DNA of 64,000 nucleotides from HGM12998 sp900756495 (GCA_958477305.1 CAUEFI010000013.1:1-64000); one strand, 5' to 3'; positions 52,945 through 62,668 are shown, counted from the stretch's first letter. Program-made: numbers and translations. Notes: generated by a model not told the origin, from the letters alone.

Positions 52945-53634
52945 ATGAAGGCATTGGTGGTGGAGGACGACCGTGTGCTGTCGGGCAATATCTGCGAGAG
53001 TATTAAGCATCTGTTCGAGGTGGAGCAGGCTTACGACGGCCGGGAGGGCCTGCAAAAGATTCTGCACAATGAGTATGACGTGGTAATCATGGATGTGATG
53101 ATGCCCAATATGGACGGCTACGACGTGACCCGGGAAGTCCGTTCCAACGGCGTGACGGTACCCATCCTGATTCTGACTGCGCTGGATCAAGTGGCCGATA
53201 AAGTAAAGGGGCTCAAGTCGGGCGCGGACGATTATCTGGCAAAACCGTTCGATATTGATGAACTGCAGGCCCGCCTGGAGGCTCTGGTCCGCCGCAGCAA
53301 GACGGGATATAAGGAAGGAAATACCCTGAGCTTTCTGGAGCTTACCCTCAATTTAAGTACCCGAGTTGCCTCCATCCGGGGGGAGAAGCTGGATCTTCAT
53401 GGAAAGCAGTTTGACCTGTTGGAATATTTGGTAAGCAATAAAAACATCATACTGCATAAGGAGCGGATTTTTCAGCGGGTGTGGGGGTTCTTTTCCTCCA
53501 CCAGCTTTTCGGTGGTAGAGGTATACGCAAGCCAGGTACGCAAGGTGCTCAAGGAGTATGGTTACGATAAGTACCTGAAGACGGTGCGGGGGCTCGGCTA
53601 TATCCTTACCGATGACAGTGAGCTCTATGAATAG
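52945..53634 (+). CDS. OmpR-family response regulator
   Basis: A 229-residue regulator. The receiver domain (1-115) has the acidic pair VVEDDR, the phospho-acceptor Asp50 in VVIMDVMMPNMDG, Thr in ILTAL and Lys100 in LAKPFD. The C-terminal winged helix ends with EVYASQVRKVLKEYGYDKYLKTVRGLGYIL, typical of OmpR/PhoB DNA-binding domains. The ATG follows GGGGAGG. Its end overlaps the kinase start by eight bases. Its target may be the branched-chain type importer downstream (position only). Confidence 0.95.
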   Translation: MKALVVEDDRVLSGNICESIKHLFEVEQAYDGREGLQKILHNEYDVVIMDVMMPNMDGYDVTREVRSNGVTVPILILTALDQVADKVKGLKSGADDYLAKPFDIDELQARLEALVRRSKTGYKEGNTLSFLELTLNLSTRVASIRGEKLDLHGKQFDLLEYLVSNKNIILHKERIFQRVWGFFSSTSFSVVEVYASQVRKVLKEYGYDKYLKTVRGLGYILTDDSELYE

Positions 53635-54952
53635 AAAGACCATTTTAATTAAAAAGCGTCTTCAGTATATGATCCTCCTGATTCTGATCTTTCTGGGCTG
53701 CTTTGCCGCCTTTTGCTATTCTGTTTACCAAAGCGCCTCTACTACTTTATATGAAGAGGTGGATCGCGGCTTTTCTGACGCCAGTAAGATGATCCGGGAA
53801 AACATCGACTCCTCCATCGAAAATTTTCTGGCGGGACGGAATATTGTCTATACGGGCAATGGCAGCCACATCATCAACTATCGCATGTTCATCGTCATGC
53901 GGGACGAACAGGGGAATATCACAAACTCAACTTACCTGACCTACTTCGATTACCTGTACAGTTTGAGTTTCTCACCGGAAGACGCGGGCCACACCCTGAA
54001 CAAGGCATTTTACCGCAATGGGCAGAAGCTGATCTATCGCACCCATACCCTGGAGGCAGAGGATGCCCGTGGAACCGTGCACTATATCCAGCTGGCCACT
54101 GATGTCACTGATATCGCGGCATCCCTGGTGCTGATCCGGGATTCCCTGCTTAAGGGCATGGTCATTGTTCTGGTGGTGTCGGTAGCGGCCAGCTGGTTTA
54201 TTGTCCATCTGCTGGTCCGGGCGATGACCGATGCCTGGGATAAACAGGATGAGTTCATTTCCTTCGCATCCCACGAACTGCGATCCCCCCTGGCGGTTAT
54301 CCACAACTCTCTGGAGCTCCTCCTCCAAAATCCGGGAGATCGGATTTTGGACCACAGCGAGCTGGTTCTTCAGTCCCTATCCGGAACCTCCCGGCTGCGG
54401 CGCATGACCTCGGACATGCTGTCGATGGATAGCCTTCAGTCGGCAGAAATGCACCTGAATTATGACCTCTTCCGGCTGGAGGATTTTGTTCGGGACTATG
54501 CCGAGCCCTATCTCTTTCAGGCTGAGAGCGGGGGAAAAACGCTACAGATTCGGGTTACACCTGGCCTGAGCCTTTGGGCAGATAAGAAGCTGATAGGTCA
54601 GCTGCTGGGCCTTCTGCTGGAAAATGCCGTAAAGTATACCGAAGAGGGGGATGCCATTGTACTTGCCGTCACCGGTGGGGAGAATGAGGTGACCATCTCG
54701 GTGAAGGACACCGGTATCGGCATCAGTGAAGAGGCGATGGACAAGGTCTTTACCCGTTTTTACCGCGACGAAAAGGCGCGGGCTACTAAGGATGGAAGTG
54801 GTCTGGGGCTCTATATTGCCAGCCTCATCACTGAGCGGCATCGGGGCAGGATTAAGGTTCGGCGCAACCAGCCAAAGGGGACAGAGTTCCTGGTGACGCT
54901 GCCCAATCGGGGAACTTCTGCGGGAATTCGTGAAAGAATTATGACAAAATAG
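53627..54952 (+). CDS. Sensor histidine kinase
   Basis: A 441-residue membrane kinase. There are two membrane segments (about 14-34 and 177-196) flanking an extracytoplasmic sensor region of about 140 residues, with no recognised ligand-binding fold. The phospho-acceptor His216 lies in FASHELRSPLAVIHNSLE. The ATP-binding domain has LLENAVKYTEEGD (N box), VKDTGIGISEEAMDKVFTRFYR (G1/F) and GSGLGLYIASLITERHRG (G2). No HAMP domain is obvious between the second membrane helix and the His box. Translationally coupled with the response regulator. Confidence 0.94.
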   Translation: MNRKTILIKKRLQYMILLILIFLGCFAAFCYSVYQSASTTLYEEVDRGFSDASKMIRENIDSSIENFLAGRNIVYTGNGSHIINYRMFIVMRDEQGNITNSTYLTYFDYLYSLSFSPEDAGHTLNKAFYRNGQKLIYRTHTLEAEDARGTVHYIQLATDVTDIAASLVLIRDSLLKGMVIVLVVSVAASWFIVHLLVRAMTDAWDKQDEFISFASHELRSPLAVIHNSLELLLQNPGDRILDHSELVLQSLSGTSRLRRMTSDMLSMDSLQSAEMHLNYDLFRLEDFVRDYAEPYLFQAESGGKTLQIRVTPGLSLWADKKLIGQLLGLLLENAVKYTEEGDAIVLAVTGGENEVTISVKDTGIGISEEAMDKVFTRFYRDEKARATKDGSGLGLYIASLITERHRGRIKVRRNQPKGTEFLVTLPNRGTSAGIRERIMTK

Positions 54953-55000
54953 CCAAAAATGGCGCTTCAAATTTGGGGCAGATAGCATATTAACTAAAAT

Positions 55001-55047
55001 AAAACGCTCTGTTTTGTTTGAAACTACAAAATGGAGCGTTTTTTTCT
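55001..55047 (+). terminator. Terminator after the two-component system
   Basis: AAAACGCTC (55001-55009) pairs with GAGCGTTTT (55034-55042). An inner TTTTGT/ACAAAA pairing and a run of T follow the pattern of an intrinsic terminator. Confidence 0.85.
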
Positions 55048-55135
55048 GGTTTAACCGTTCATTAAGCCGAAGTTCAGGATTCTTTAAGGTTGAGGTTTTA
55101 AAGTGAGAGCAACGAGACAACGAGGTCTCAGCGGG

Positions 55136-55151
55136 AGTATCATTTGATACT
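55136..55151. promoter_or_regulatory. Small palindrome ahead of the second importer
   Basis: AGTATCA-TT-TGATACT, 25 bases before the start codon. It could be an operator or an RNA hairpin near the ribosome-binding site. I did not find a convincing promoter here. Confidence 0.4.
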
Positions 55152-55176
55152 TCTAAATTGAAGGAGGTTTTCAAAC

Positions 55177-56499
55177 GTGAATCAACGTCTCTTGAAAGCG
55201 GTTTCCCTGGTATCAGCTGCAGCCTTGATGGGCGGGATAATCCTGTCTGGCTGTTCCGGCAGTGGAAACGGATCCAACAGCGGCGGCGCCGCCAGCACCC
55301 CCTCCGGCGGCAGTTCCAACGGCGCCGAAAAGACCGAGATCGTCGTGGGCCGCGTAGCTCCCATGACCGGCTCGCTGGCTTCCTTTGGCAAGGGCTCCCT
55401 GGATGTAGAGGAATACGCCATTGAGTCTATCAATGCCGACGGGGGTATCTATCTGGAGGAGTATGGCAAGAAGCTGCCCGTGCGCTTCGTGATGGTGGAC
55501 TCCGAGTCCGACACCACCAAGGCCTCTGAGGGCGCCACAAAGCTCCTCAATGAGAGCGGCATTGATGTCATGATCACCTCTCATACCGCCGACACCGTCA
55601 ACCCCGTCTCTGCGGCCTGTGAGCGTGCCGGTATTCCCTGCATCTCTGTGGATACTCCCGCCGACGCCTGGGCCGCCAACGGCCCTTATACCTACTCCTA
55701 TCACGCAGGCTTCAACACCGAGAACGAGCTGTCCTGCTTTGCGGACGCCTGGGATGCCATTGACTCCAACAAAACAGTGGGCATTCTGGCTGCCAATGAC
55801 GCCGAGGGTATCGAGATGTCCGGCGCCATCGCTGAGTTTGCCGAGAGCCGCGGCTATACCGTGGTGGATCCCGGCCGGTTTACCTCCGGCACTTCCGACT
55901 ATACCAGCATTATCAATGATCTGAAGAATGCCGAGTGCGACATCCTGATGGGCGTTATGATTACCCCCGACTTCTCCACCTTCTGGAAGCAGTGCAACCA
56001 GCAGGGGTATGTGCCCAAGCTCTGCACCATTGCCAAGGCCACCCTCTTTGTGGCCGATGTGGAGGCAGTGGCTGGCGGTACCGACATCTGTGACGGCCTG
56101 GTATCCGAGGTCTGGTGGACACCTGATCACCCCTTTGTCTCCTCCATCACGGGGGAGACCTCCAAGGAGCTGGGAGATTGGTGGACGGCAAAATATAATG
56201 AGCCCGCCCCCGCCACCATGGGCTACAAGTATGCCAATGTGGAGATTTTAGTGGACATTCTGGAGCGTGCCGGCTCCCTGGATCCTCAGAAAATTATCGA
56301 GGCCACTGCGGCCACCAATCTTGACACCTGTATCGGCAATGTCCAGTACAATGACGAGCATGTGTCGGTTATGAATCTGGTCACCGGCCAGTGGGTCTAC
56401 GAGGACGGCGGCTATGTCCAGAAGATTGTTCTGAACACCCAGATTCCCGAGTGCCCGCTTACCGGGGAGCTGAAGACCCTGCCCCACAGCACTCGCTAA
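55177..56499 (+). CDS. Branched-chain amino-acid type substrate-binding lipoprotein, second system
   Basis: A 440-residue LivJ-type binding protein. The signal peptide ends in LSGC (Cys26), and a Gly/Ser-rich linker follows. The body begins EIVVGRVAPMTGSLASFGKGSLDVEEYAIESINADGG. The ligand-site loops include MITSHTADTVNPVSAACERAGIPCIS. GTG start with AAGGAGG. It is clearly distinct from the protein at 31213 and should bind a different ligand. It begins a five-gene importer. Confidence 0.92.
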   Translation: MNQRLLKAVSLVSAAALMGGIILSGCSGSGNGSNSGGAASTPSGGSSNGAEKTEIVVGRVAPMTGSLASFGKGSLDVEEYAIESINADGGIYLEEYGKKLPVRFVMVDSESDTTKASEGATKLLNESGIDVMITSHTADTVNPVSAACERAGIPCISVDTPADAWAANGPYTYSYHAGFNTENELSCFADAWDAIDSNKTVGILAANDAEGIEMSGAIAEFAESRGYTVVDPGRFTSGTSDYTSIINDLKNAECDILMGVMITPDFSTFWKQCNQQGYVPKLCTIAKATLFVADVEAVAGGTDICDGLVSEVWWTPDHPFVSSITGETSKELGDWWTAKYNEPAPATMGYKYANVEILVDILERAGSLDPQKIIEATAATNLDTCIGNVQYNDEHVSVMNLVTGQWVYEDGGYVQKIVLNTQIPECPLTGELKTLPHSTR

Positions 56500-56534
56500 T
56501 GGGTAACTGACCGATATTTTAAAGCGCACTGAAG

Positions 56535-56567
56535 GCCGGGCGGCCGCCCTAGCGGCGGCCGCCCGGC
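56535..56567 (+). other. Stem-loop between binding-protein and ATPase genes
   Basis: A 14-base all-GC stem (56535-56548 with 56554-56567) around CTAGC, with no T-run. It is the fourth such hairpin following a binding-protein gene in this window. Confidence 0.78.
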
Positions 56568-56668
56568 GGCGGTGCGGAGAGAGATGCGCCCCGTCGGCGC
56601 CGTTCTAACAAGGCGTGAGGGGGTTCGCCTCTCCCCGCACCATCATTGAGAGTATGGAGGTTGTTCCA

Positions 56669-57394
56669 TTGAGTACGATTCTAAGCGTAAAGGATCTGGG
56701 GATCTCCTTCGGCAGCAACGATGTGCTCAAGTCTGTCAACTTTGAGCTCCAGGAGAACGAAGTTCTGGGGGTTATCGGCCCAAATGGCGCCGGAAAAACC
56801 GTGATGCTGAACATCCTGACCGGCATCCTGAAGCCCACCAAGGGCACAGTTACTTACCAGGGAAAAGACATTACCAACGAGGATATCACCAAACGCTGCA
56901 AATCGGGGATTGGCCGCACCTTTCAGGTGCCCCGGCCCTTCGAGAAGATGACGGTCTTTGAAAATATCATGGTAGGCGGCGTGTATGGCGCAGGGATGAC
57001 AGAGAAACAGGCCAAAGTCAGGGCCCATGAGGTGGCCGAGACCATCGGCCTTCAGGACAAGCTGACTTGGTTTGGTTCAAAGCTGGGATTGCTGGATCGC
57101 AAGCGGCTGGAGATTGGCCGGGCCTTGGCCACCAACCCCAAGGTTCTCCTGCTGGACGAGGTGGGCGGAGGCCTGACCGAATCCGAGGTGGAGACTGTCA
57201 TTCAGCTGGTCAAGACCGTGAAGAGTCAGGGGTTGTCGGTGATTTGGATTGAGCATATCATCCGTACTATGCTGGAAGGTACCGACCGGGTGCTTTTGCT
57301 GGCAAACGGTGTGGATGTGACCTGCGGTACTCCGCTGGAGGTCATGAACTCCGATGCGGTGAAGGAAGTCTACATGGGAGGTGACGAGGACTGA
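56669..57394 (+). CDS. livG: Branched-chain type ABC ATPase LivG, second system
   Basis: A 241-residue ATPase with Walker A GPNGAGKTV, GRTFQVPRPFEKMTVFENIMVG, LGLLDRKRLEIGRALAT in place of a canonical LSGG signature, and Walker B VLLLDEVGGGLTE, where the usual DEPxAG proline is Val. I chose TTG 56669 because GGAGG lies eight bases upstream; ATG 56654 is in frame but has no site. Its last base is the first base of the livF start codon. Confidence 0.92.
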   Translation: MSTILSVKDLGISFGSNDVLKSVNFELQENEVLGVIGPNGAGKTVMLNILTGILKPTKGTVTYQGKDITNEDITKRCKSGIGRTFQVPRPFEKMTVFENIMVGGVYGAGMTEKQAKVRAHEVAETIGLQDKLTWFGSKLGLLDRKRLEIGRALATNPKVLLLDEVGGGLTESEVETVIQLVKTVKSQGLSVIWIEHIIRTMLEGTDRVLLLANGVDVTCGTPLEVMNSDAVKEVYMGGDED

Positions 57395-58116
57395 TGAGCA
57401 TGCTGGAAGTCAAGGATTTAGATGTGCGCTATGGCGATTTCCAGGCCATCAATGGCGTCAGCCTGAAGGTGGAGGAGGGGACCATCGTAGCTCTCATTGG
57501 AGCTAACGGCGCAGGAAAGTCCACCATTATGCAGACCATCTGCGGCATCAACAGGCCCAGCAAGGGCAGCATTGAATTTATGGGAAAGAGCATCGGCGGG
57601 CTCAAGCCCAGTAAAATTGCCGCCGCCGGTCTCACCATGAGCCCTGAGGGGAGCCATTGTTTTGAAAAAATGACGGTTCAGGATAACCTGCTTATGGGGG
57701 CCTACCTTTGCAAATCCAACAAGGAGCGCCTGGAGCGCCTGGATAAGATTTATAAGCTCTTTCCCGTGCTGGAAGAGAAGAAGAATCAGCTCTCGACCTT
57801 CCTCTCGGGCGGTCAGCGGCAGATGCTTGCCATCGGCCGGGGCATTATGATGGAGCCTAAGCTCCTTCTCTGTGACGAAATCTCCCTGGGTCTGGCCCCT
57901 GTGGTCATCAAAGACATCTATGCCAAACTGCGGGAGATTGCGGATACCGGAGTCACCCTGATGATCGTAGAGCAGGATGTAAACCGGAGCCTCAAACATT
58001 CGGACTATGCCTATGTGATCCTGGAGGGCAGGGTCGTGATGGAGGGCAAGTCCAGCGAGCTGGATCCGGAAGAGGTCAACGACGCCTACTTCGGCATCAA
58101 CAAGTTCGCACACTAG
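57394..58116 (+). CDS. livF: Branched-chain type ABC ATPase LivF, second system
   Basis: A 240-residue ATPase, partner of the preceding one. Walker A is GANGAGKST, then MSPEGSHCFEKMTVQDNLLMG, signature FLSGGQRQMLAIGRGIM, and Walker B LLLCDEISLGLAP, where DEPSLGL is usual. The start overlaps the livG stop (TGATG). Confidence 0.93.
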   Translation: MSMLEVKDLDVRYGDFQAINGVSLKVEEGTIVALIGANGAGKSTIMQTICGINRPSKGSIEFMGKSIGGLKPSKIAAAGLTMSPEGSHCFEKMTVQDNLLMGAYLCKSNKERLERLDKIYKLFPVLEEKKNQLSTFLSGGQRQMLAIGRGIMMEPKLLLCDEISLGLAPVVIKDIYAKLREIADTGVTLMIVEQDVNRSLKHSDYAYVILEGRVVMEGKSSELDPEEVNDAYFGINKFAH

Positions 58117-58135
58117 GGAAGGAGTTGCTGCTTTT

Positions 58136-58999
58136 ATGTTACAGTGTTTGATCCAGGGCGTCCTGCTGGGCGGGCTCTACGCCATCATCGGCATCGGTAT
58201 GTCCATGGTCTTCGGCATTATGGGCCTGACCAACCTGGCCCACGGCGACCTGATGATTCTGGGCACCTACATCACCATGCTGCTTACTACCACCAGCGGC
58301 CTGCCGCTGTTCCTGTCGGTAATTATCTCGGTGGTCATCATGGCGATCATAGGCTTTGTGGTACAGAACTGCCTGGTCAACCGGGTGCTGGACAAGGGTT
58401 CCGAGCCAGCTCTGCTGGTCACATTCGGTGTGTCCATCTTTCTATCCAACCTGATTTTGAAACTCTTCAGCGCCGACTACAAGTCCATCCCCAATTCTCT
58501 GGCCTCCACCAACGTGCTCTCCACGAAGGTGCTGTCCATCTCGGGCATCTATCTGTTCAGCTTCATTGTAGGCCTGGTGGTCATTGCGGTGCTGAGCTAT
58601 ATCATGCAAAAGACCAACTTCGGCCGCTCCATCCGGGCTACCTCCAACGACACCATGGCCGCAGAACTCATGGGTGTGAATACCAAGCGGGCCTATAGCT
58701 ATGCCATGATCATCGCCATGGTTACCGCCGCCATTGCCGGCGCTCTGGTGGGTTCCACCTTTACCTTCAATCCCGCCTCCGGCACGTCCTACCTCATCAT
58801 TGCCTTCGGCGTGGTGGTCATCGGCGGCATGGGCAGCCTCATCGGCACTCTGTTGGGCGGCGTGGTGCTGGGGGTGGCTCAGCTCCTGGGCGGCTATTTC
58901 TTTGGATCCGGCGTCCAGATGCTCATCGCCTATATCGTCCTGCTGGTCATCCTGGCGGTCCGTCCCAACGGCCTCCTGGTCTCCGGCGCCCGCAAGTAA
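58136..58999 (+). CDS. livH: Branched-chain type ABC permease LivH, second system
   Basis: A 287-residue permease with QGVLLGGLYAIIGIGMSMVFGIMGLTNLAHGDLMILGTY, the LivH hallmark. It also has GRSIRATSNDTMAAELMGVNTKRAY at the ATPase interface and LAVRPNGLLV at the C-terminus. Unlike the first importer, the ATPases precede the permeases here (SBP-livG-livF-livH-livM). Confidence 0.93.
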   Translation: MLQCLIQGVLLGGLYAIIGIGMSMVFGIMGLTNLAHGDLMILGTYITMLLTTTSGLPLFLSVIISVVIMAIIGFVVQNCLVNRVLDKGSEPALLVTFGVSIFLSNLILKLFSADYKSIPNSLASTNVLSTKVLSISGIYLFSFIVGLVVIAVLSYIMQKTNFGRSIRATSNDTMAAELMGVNTKRAYSYAMIIAMVTAAIAGALVGSTFTFNPASGTSYLIIAFGVVVIGGMGSLIGTLLGGVVLGVAQLLGGYFFGSGVQMLIAYIVLLVILAVRPNGLLVSGARK

Positions 59000-59021
59000 G
59001 CAGAAAGGAAGTGATGGTACT

Positions 59022-59987
59022 ATGACCCTTTTGAACCGGACCGGGAAGAAATCTCCCATCGGCCTCATCGTCGGAATTATCATCCTCGTGGTGCTGCTTG
59101 TGCTGCCGGCCTTTGGCTCCAGCAACATGCTCTCCATCCTGAGCCTGATTTTTATTTACATGGCCATGGGGCAGATGTGGAACCTGATGGGGGGGTACGC
59201 TGGCCTCCTCTCCCTGGGGATGCAGGCATTTATCGGCATCGGCGGCTACTGTCTGGCCGTCTTCTCGGTAAACTACGGCATCAATATCTATGTGGCCATC
59301 CTCATGGGTGCCGTGTTCTCGGTGCTCTTCGGCCTGGCGGTCTCTCCGGCCCTCTTCAAGATGACCGGCGTCTATTTTGCCATTGGCTCTTGGGTGGTGG
59401 CTGAGGCCCTGCTCATCGCCTTCTCCAACTGGAAGTTCGTGCGCTACGCCCAGGGCATTGGTATCTCCACCGTCTATCAGCTCTCGGGCACCCAGATCTA
59501 CTACACCGCCATGGCACTGGGTGTGGTGGCTGTGCTGGTGGTCCTGTGCCTCATGCGCTCCAAGACCGGCCTGGCCCTCATGGCCATCCGGGACAGCGCA
59601 GGCGCCGCCGAGGCCATGGGTGTGCCTATCTACAAGACCAAGATCAAGTGCTACATGATCGCCTGCTTCTTTACCGGCCTGGCCGGCGGCGTCATGTACA
59701 TGGTACAGGGCTACATCGTCCCCTCCGCCGGCTTCTCTATCCAGTGGACGGTAGCCATGACATTTATGGTCATCATCGGCGGCAGCGGCACTATGGAAGG
59801 CCCCATCATCGGCGCCATCCTCTACGTCTTGCTGACCCAGTACCTGTATAACTTCCCTGGCTGGTCCATGATCATTCTGGGCCTCATCGCTGTGGTGGTC
59901 ATCCTCATTGCCCCACGCGGTATTTTCGGCACAATCAATGAAAAGACGGGCTTTGAGATTCTCTCTCCCCGGCGCAGCCTTCATTAG
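59022..59987 (+). CDS. livM: Branched-chain type ABC permease LivM, second system
   Basis: A 321-residue permease with QMWNLMGGYAGLLSLGMQAFIGIGGYC, ALFKMTGVYFAIGSWVVAEALLIAF and GLALMAIRDSAGAAEAMGVPIYKTK near the ATPase contact. The ATG follows AAGGAAG. It is the last gene of the operon and ends just before a bidirectional terminator. Confidence 0.93.
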   Translation: MTLLNRTGKKSPIGLIVGIIILVVLLVLPAFGSSNMLSILSLIFIYMAMGQMWNLMGGYAGLLSLGMQAFIGIGGYCLAVFSVNYGINIYVAILMGAVFSVLFGLAVSPALFKMTGVYFAIGSWVVAEALLIAFSNWKFVRYAQGIGISTVYQLSGTQIYYTAMALGVVAVLVVLCLMRSKTGLALMAIRDSAGAAEAMGVPIYKTKIKCYMIACFFTGLAGGVMYMVQGYIVPSAGFSIQWTVAMTFMVIIGGSGTMEGPIIGAILYVLLTQYLYNFPGWSMIILGLIAVVVILIAPRGIFGTINEKTGFEILSPRRSLH

Positions 59988-59992
59988 CAGAT

Positions 59993-60033
59993 AAAAGCTT
60001 CTGTCCGCACCTGTGTGCGGACAGAAGCTTTTT
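59993..60033. terminator. Bidirectional terminator between convergent genes
   Basis: AAAAGCTTCTGTCCGCAC (59993-60010) pairs perfectly with its complement (60015-60032). Flanking A and T runs let it stop both the rightward livM and the leftward lyase/aminotransferase transcripts. Confidence 0.92.
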
Positions 60034-60065
60034 GCGGATGTACGTCAAAAAGGGGGAGAAACTGT

Positions 60066-61268
60066 TTATGACGCAAAACCGCTGGAGCGAAGAGCAGTGA
60101 TGGCCGTTTCTATGCGGCCCATGGCATCGCTGATTATCTGCAAGGGGCTGGCGAAGTTTAAGCGGACAAAGCCGGAGCCCTCGGGACCAAACGAGCTGCC
60201 CATATTCAGGCCGACCTTTGCTCTGTGGACAAACAGGGCCTCAAGGTCCTCGTCGCTGAGACGCAGATTTCGGCAGTCGATCCAGAGCATGTACGTCGCT
60301 TCCGGGGGAATGGGGATCAGCTCGGGTGTATGGGAGCGGAGGAAGTCTATGATATAGCGGCGGTTTTTGTCCAGATATGCCAGCAGCTGTGCCTGCCAGT
60401 CGTCGCAATAGCGGTAGGCGGCTTCGGTGGCGATGGGGCCGAGCATGTTCAGCTCCATCATGTGCTGATTGGTCAAAACCCTGGCAAATTTCTTGCGCAG
60501 CTGTTCTCCCGGGATAATGATATTGGAAGTCTGGAGCCCGGCGAGATTAAAGGACTTGCTGGCGGAGGAGCAGACGACGAGATGCTCCAGCCCTCCTAAT
60601 TTCTGCATGGGTACGGCGGCAGAGGTAAACGAGTGCCCGGGGAAAACAAAGTCGCAGTGAATTTCGTCGGAGATCAGCGGCACGCCGTACTTGAGGCATA
60701 GCGCGCAGACCTGATGCAGTTCTTCGTACGTCCATGAGCGCCCGATGGGGTTGTGAGGATTGCAGAAGATCATAAGCTTGGCCTTGGGATGGGCGAGCTG
60801 ACGCTCCAGCGATGCAAAATCCAGGACAAAGCGCTCCCCTGTCTGCAGCAGCGGGCTGCGCAGAATGGTCCGCCCGTTGTCCTCGATGAGGTGGGCAAAG
60901 GGGTGGTACATAGGAGTTGGGAGCACCACGCCGTCTCCGGGGCTGGTCATGCCCTGTATGCAGTAGGCTACAGCCCCCACGACGCCGGGGCTGTGGAGAA
61001 TCCAGTCGCGCTGGATATTCCAGTTCCATTTTTGAGAAAAACGCTCGATGACCGCTTCGTAGTAGGATGTTGTCGCGCGCGTATATCCGAAAATACCGAA
61101 GTCGGCCGCCCGCTTGATGGCCTCTTGTATGGGAGGAGCGGCTGGAAAATCCATATCTGCGGTGGTCAATGGGATAAGATCGGGCTCGCCATACTTCTCT
61201 TCTACGGTATCCCAGCGAATGGAACCGGTTCCTTTGCGCGAGATTACATTATCAAAATCATAATTCAT
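60066..61268 (-). CDS. PatB/MalY-type PLP enzyme (cystathionine beta-lyase or aminotransferase)
   Basis: A 400-residue fold-type I PLP protein. The opening is YDFDNVISRKGTGSIRWDT, and PLTTADMDFPAAPPIQEAIKRAADFGIFGYT is typical of PatB/MalY. LISDEIHCDFVFPGH carries the ring-binding Asp and SSASKSFNLAGLQTSNIIIP the PLP Lys. Such enzymes split cystathionine or cysteine conjugates, or transaminate. ATG 61268 was chosen because the longer frame starts with TTG. It lies 50 bases downstream of the NhaC gene and is probably co-transcribed with it. Confidence 0.93.
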   Translation of the reverse strand: MNYDFDNVISRKGTGSIRWDTVEEKYGEPDLIPLTTADMDFPAAPPIQEAIKRAADFGIFGYTRATTSYYEAVIERFSQKWNWNIQRDWILHSPGVVGAVAYCIQGMTSPGDGVVLPTPMYHPFAHLIEDNGRTILRSPLLQTGERFVLDFASLERQLAHPKAKLMIFCNPHNPIGRSWTYEELHQVCALCLKYGVPLISDEIHCDFVFPGHSFTSAAVPMQKLGGLEHLVVCSSASKSFNLAGLQTSNIIIPGEQLRKKFARVLTNQHMMELNMLGPIATEAAYRYCDDWQAQLLAYLDKNRRYIIDFLRSHTPELIPIPPEATYMLWIDCRNLRLSDEDLEALFVHRAKVGLNMGSSFGPEGSGFVRLNFASPLQIISDAMGRIETAITALRSSGFAS

Positions 61269-61318
61269 AACAGCTATTCTCCAATGCTCCAAATATCACT
61301 GACTCGGTCGGTTATTGT

Positions 61319-62668
61319 CTAAGAAACGGCCTTATCTTTGCGTTGGAAGAGGTTGAACTGGATAGACAGTAGTGTAATGACCGCAATACAAATCGGGTAA
61401 ATAGCGAACCGGACCAAACTCACAGGATCCACGCCGTCTGCCAGGGAGGAGGCGTCCACCGTCAGACCGGCCCAGAAAACAACGCCGTTCTGCATGGTGG
61501 CAAAGATGTCCAAAAGGCTGGCGGTCCTGCGGGCATCGACCTTGTAGGGCTCGGTGATGGTTTTGGCCAGCGGGGCGGCCACAATAATGGCACTGGTGCT
61601 GCGGATCAGAGCGCCCAGCAGGAAGGCCAGAGCGGCAACGCTGTACTGCGCGCCCTTGGCTGTTTTGATGTTGCTGGTCAGCTTGTTGATGAGCCAATCA
61701 ATGCCTCCGTTATAGGCGACGACGCCCATCATACCCTGGAACAGAAGGGAAATGAAGATGGTGCTGCTCATCTTGGTCATGCCGGCACCCACAGCAGACA
61801 TAAAGCTCATAACGGTGAAATCGCCGAAACAGAAGCCAACAAGAGCAGAGAAGATAATACCGGTGGTGAGTACAGTCATGATATTCATACCGGCAACAGC
61901 AACCACAATAATATAGAAATAAGGCAGCATTTTAATGATGTTGTAGCTTCCGATCTCGGGGGCCGCTCCACCGGCGGCGGAGGTGCCTAGTACGCCGTAG
62001 ATAATGAGGGCGATGATCAAAGCGGGAATGACCAGCATGATATTGAACTTGAATTTGTCCTTCATTTCACAGCCTAAGCCACGGGTGGCTGCGATAGTGG
62101 TATCGGATACAAAGGAAAGATTATCTCCGAGGCTGGCGCCGCCTACTACGGCCGAGACGGCGATAACAACGTCCAGACCTGCCTGATTGGCTAATCCGAC
62201 AGCGATAGGAACCATGGCGGTGACAGTACCTACAGAAGTACCAATGGAAAAGGAGACGATGGACGTTACAAACAAAAGCCCTGCATAAATCATATTCTTC
62301 GGAATGAACTGCAGCAGGAAATTGCTCAGTGACTCTATACCGCCCATGGACTGGCTAACCGAGGTGAAAACGCCGGCTAACAGGAAGATGACTACCATCA
62401 TTAGAGTGGTGGGATTGGCGGCGCCCTTACTAAATGCATCTACTCGGTTTGAGACCTTGTCGCCCCTACTGCCAATAAAGAAACTGGCGACCGTTGCAAT
62501 TAGCACAACTGCAGTAATGGGAAAACTATTTCCGGTCTGAGGAGTTCCAGTTGCAGCATTTACGAGGATCTTTGCGATAACGATACCAATCAGAATTAGG
62601 AAAGGCAGGAACGCCCATCCCCCCATGGCTTTTTTAGACGATATTGCTGTTCCGCTTTTGTTATTCAT
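61319..62668 (-). CDS. nhaC: NhaC-family Na+/H+ antiporter
   Basis: A 449-residue membrane protein with about eleven hydrophobic segments. It has the NhaC signature VVGGASLGDNLSFVSDTTIAATRG, the half-helix SIGTSVGTVTAMVPIAVGLA, and a second repeat with FLLGALIRSTSAIIVAAPLA. Members exchange Na+ for protons, and some are malate/lactate or amino-acid antiporters. The start has an AGAGAGGGG site. With the PatB-type gene next in the operon, a role in amino-acid or organic-anion exchange is possible. Confidence 0.92.
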   Translation of the reverse strand: MNNKSGTAISSKKAMGGWAFLPFLILIGIVIAKILVNAATGTPQTGNSFPITAVVLIATVASFFIGSRGDKVSNRVDAFSKGAANPTTLMMVVIFLLAGVFTSVSQSMGGIESLSNFLLQFIPKNMIYAGLLFVTSIVSFSIGTSVGTVTAMVPIAVGLANQAGLDVVIAVSAVVGGASLGDNLSFVSDTTIAATRGLGCEMKDKFKFNIMLVIPALIIALIIYGVLGTSAAGGAAPEIGSYNIIKMLPYFYIIVVAVAGMNIMTVLTTGIIFSALVGFCFGDFTVMSFMSAVGAGMTKMSSTIFISLLFQGMMGVVAYNGGIDWLINKLTSNIKTAKGAQYSVAALAFLLGALIRSTSAIIVAAPLAKTITEPYKVDARRTASLLDIFATMQNGVVFWAGLTVDASSLADGVDPVSLVRFAIYPICIAVITLLSIQFNLFQRKDKAVS

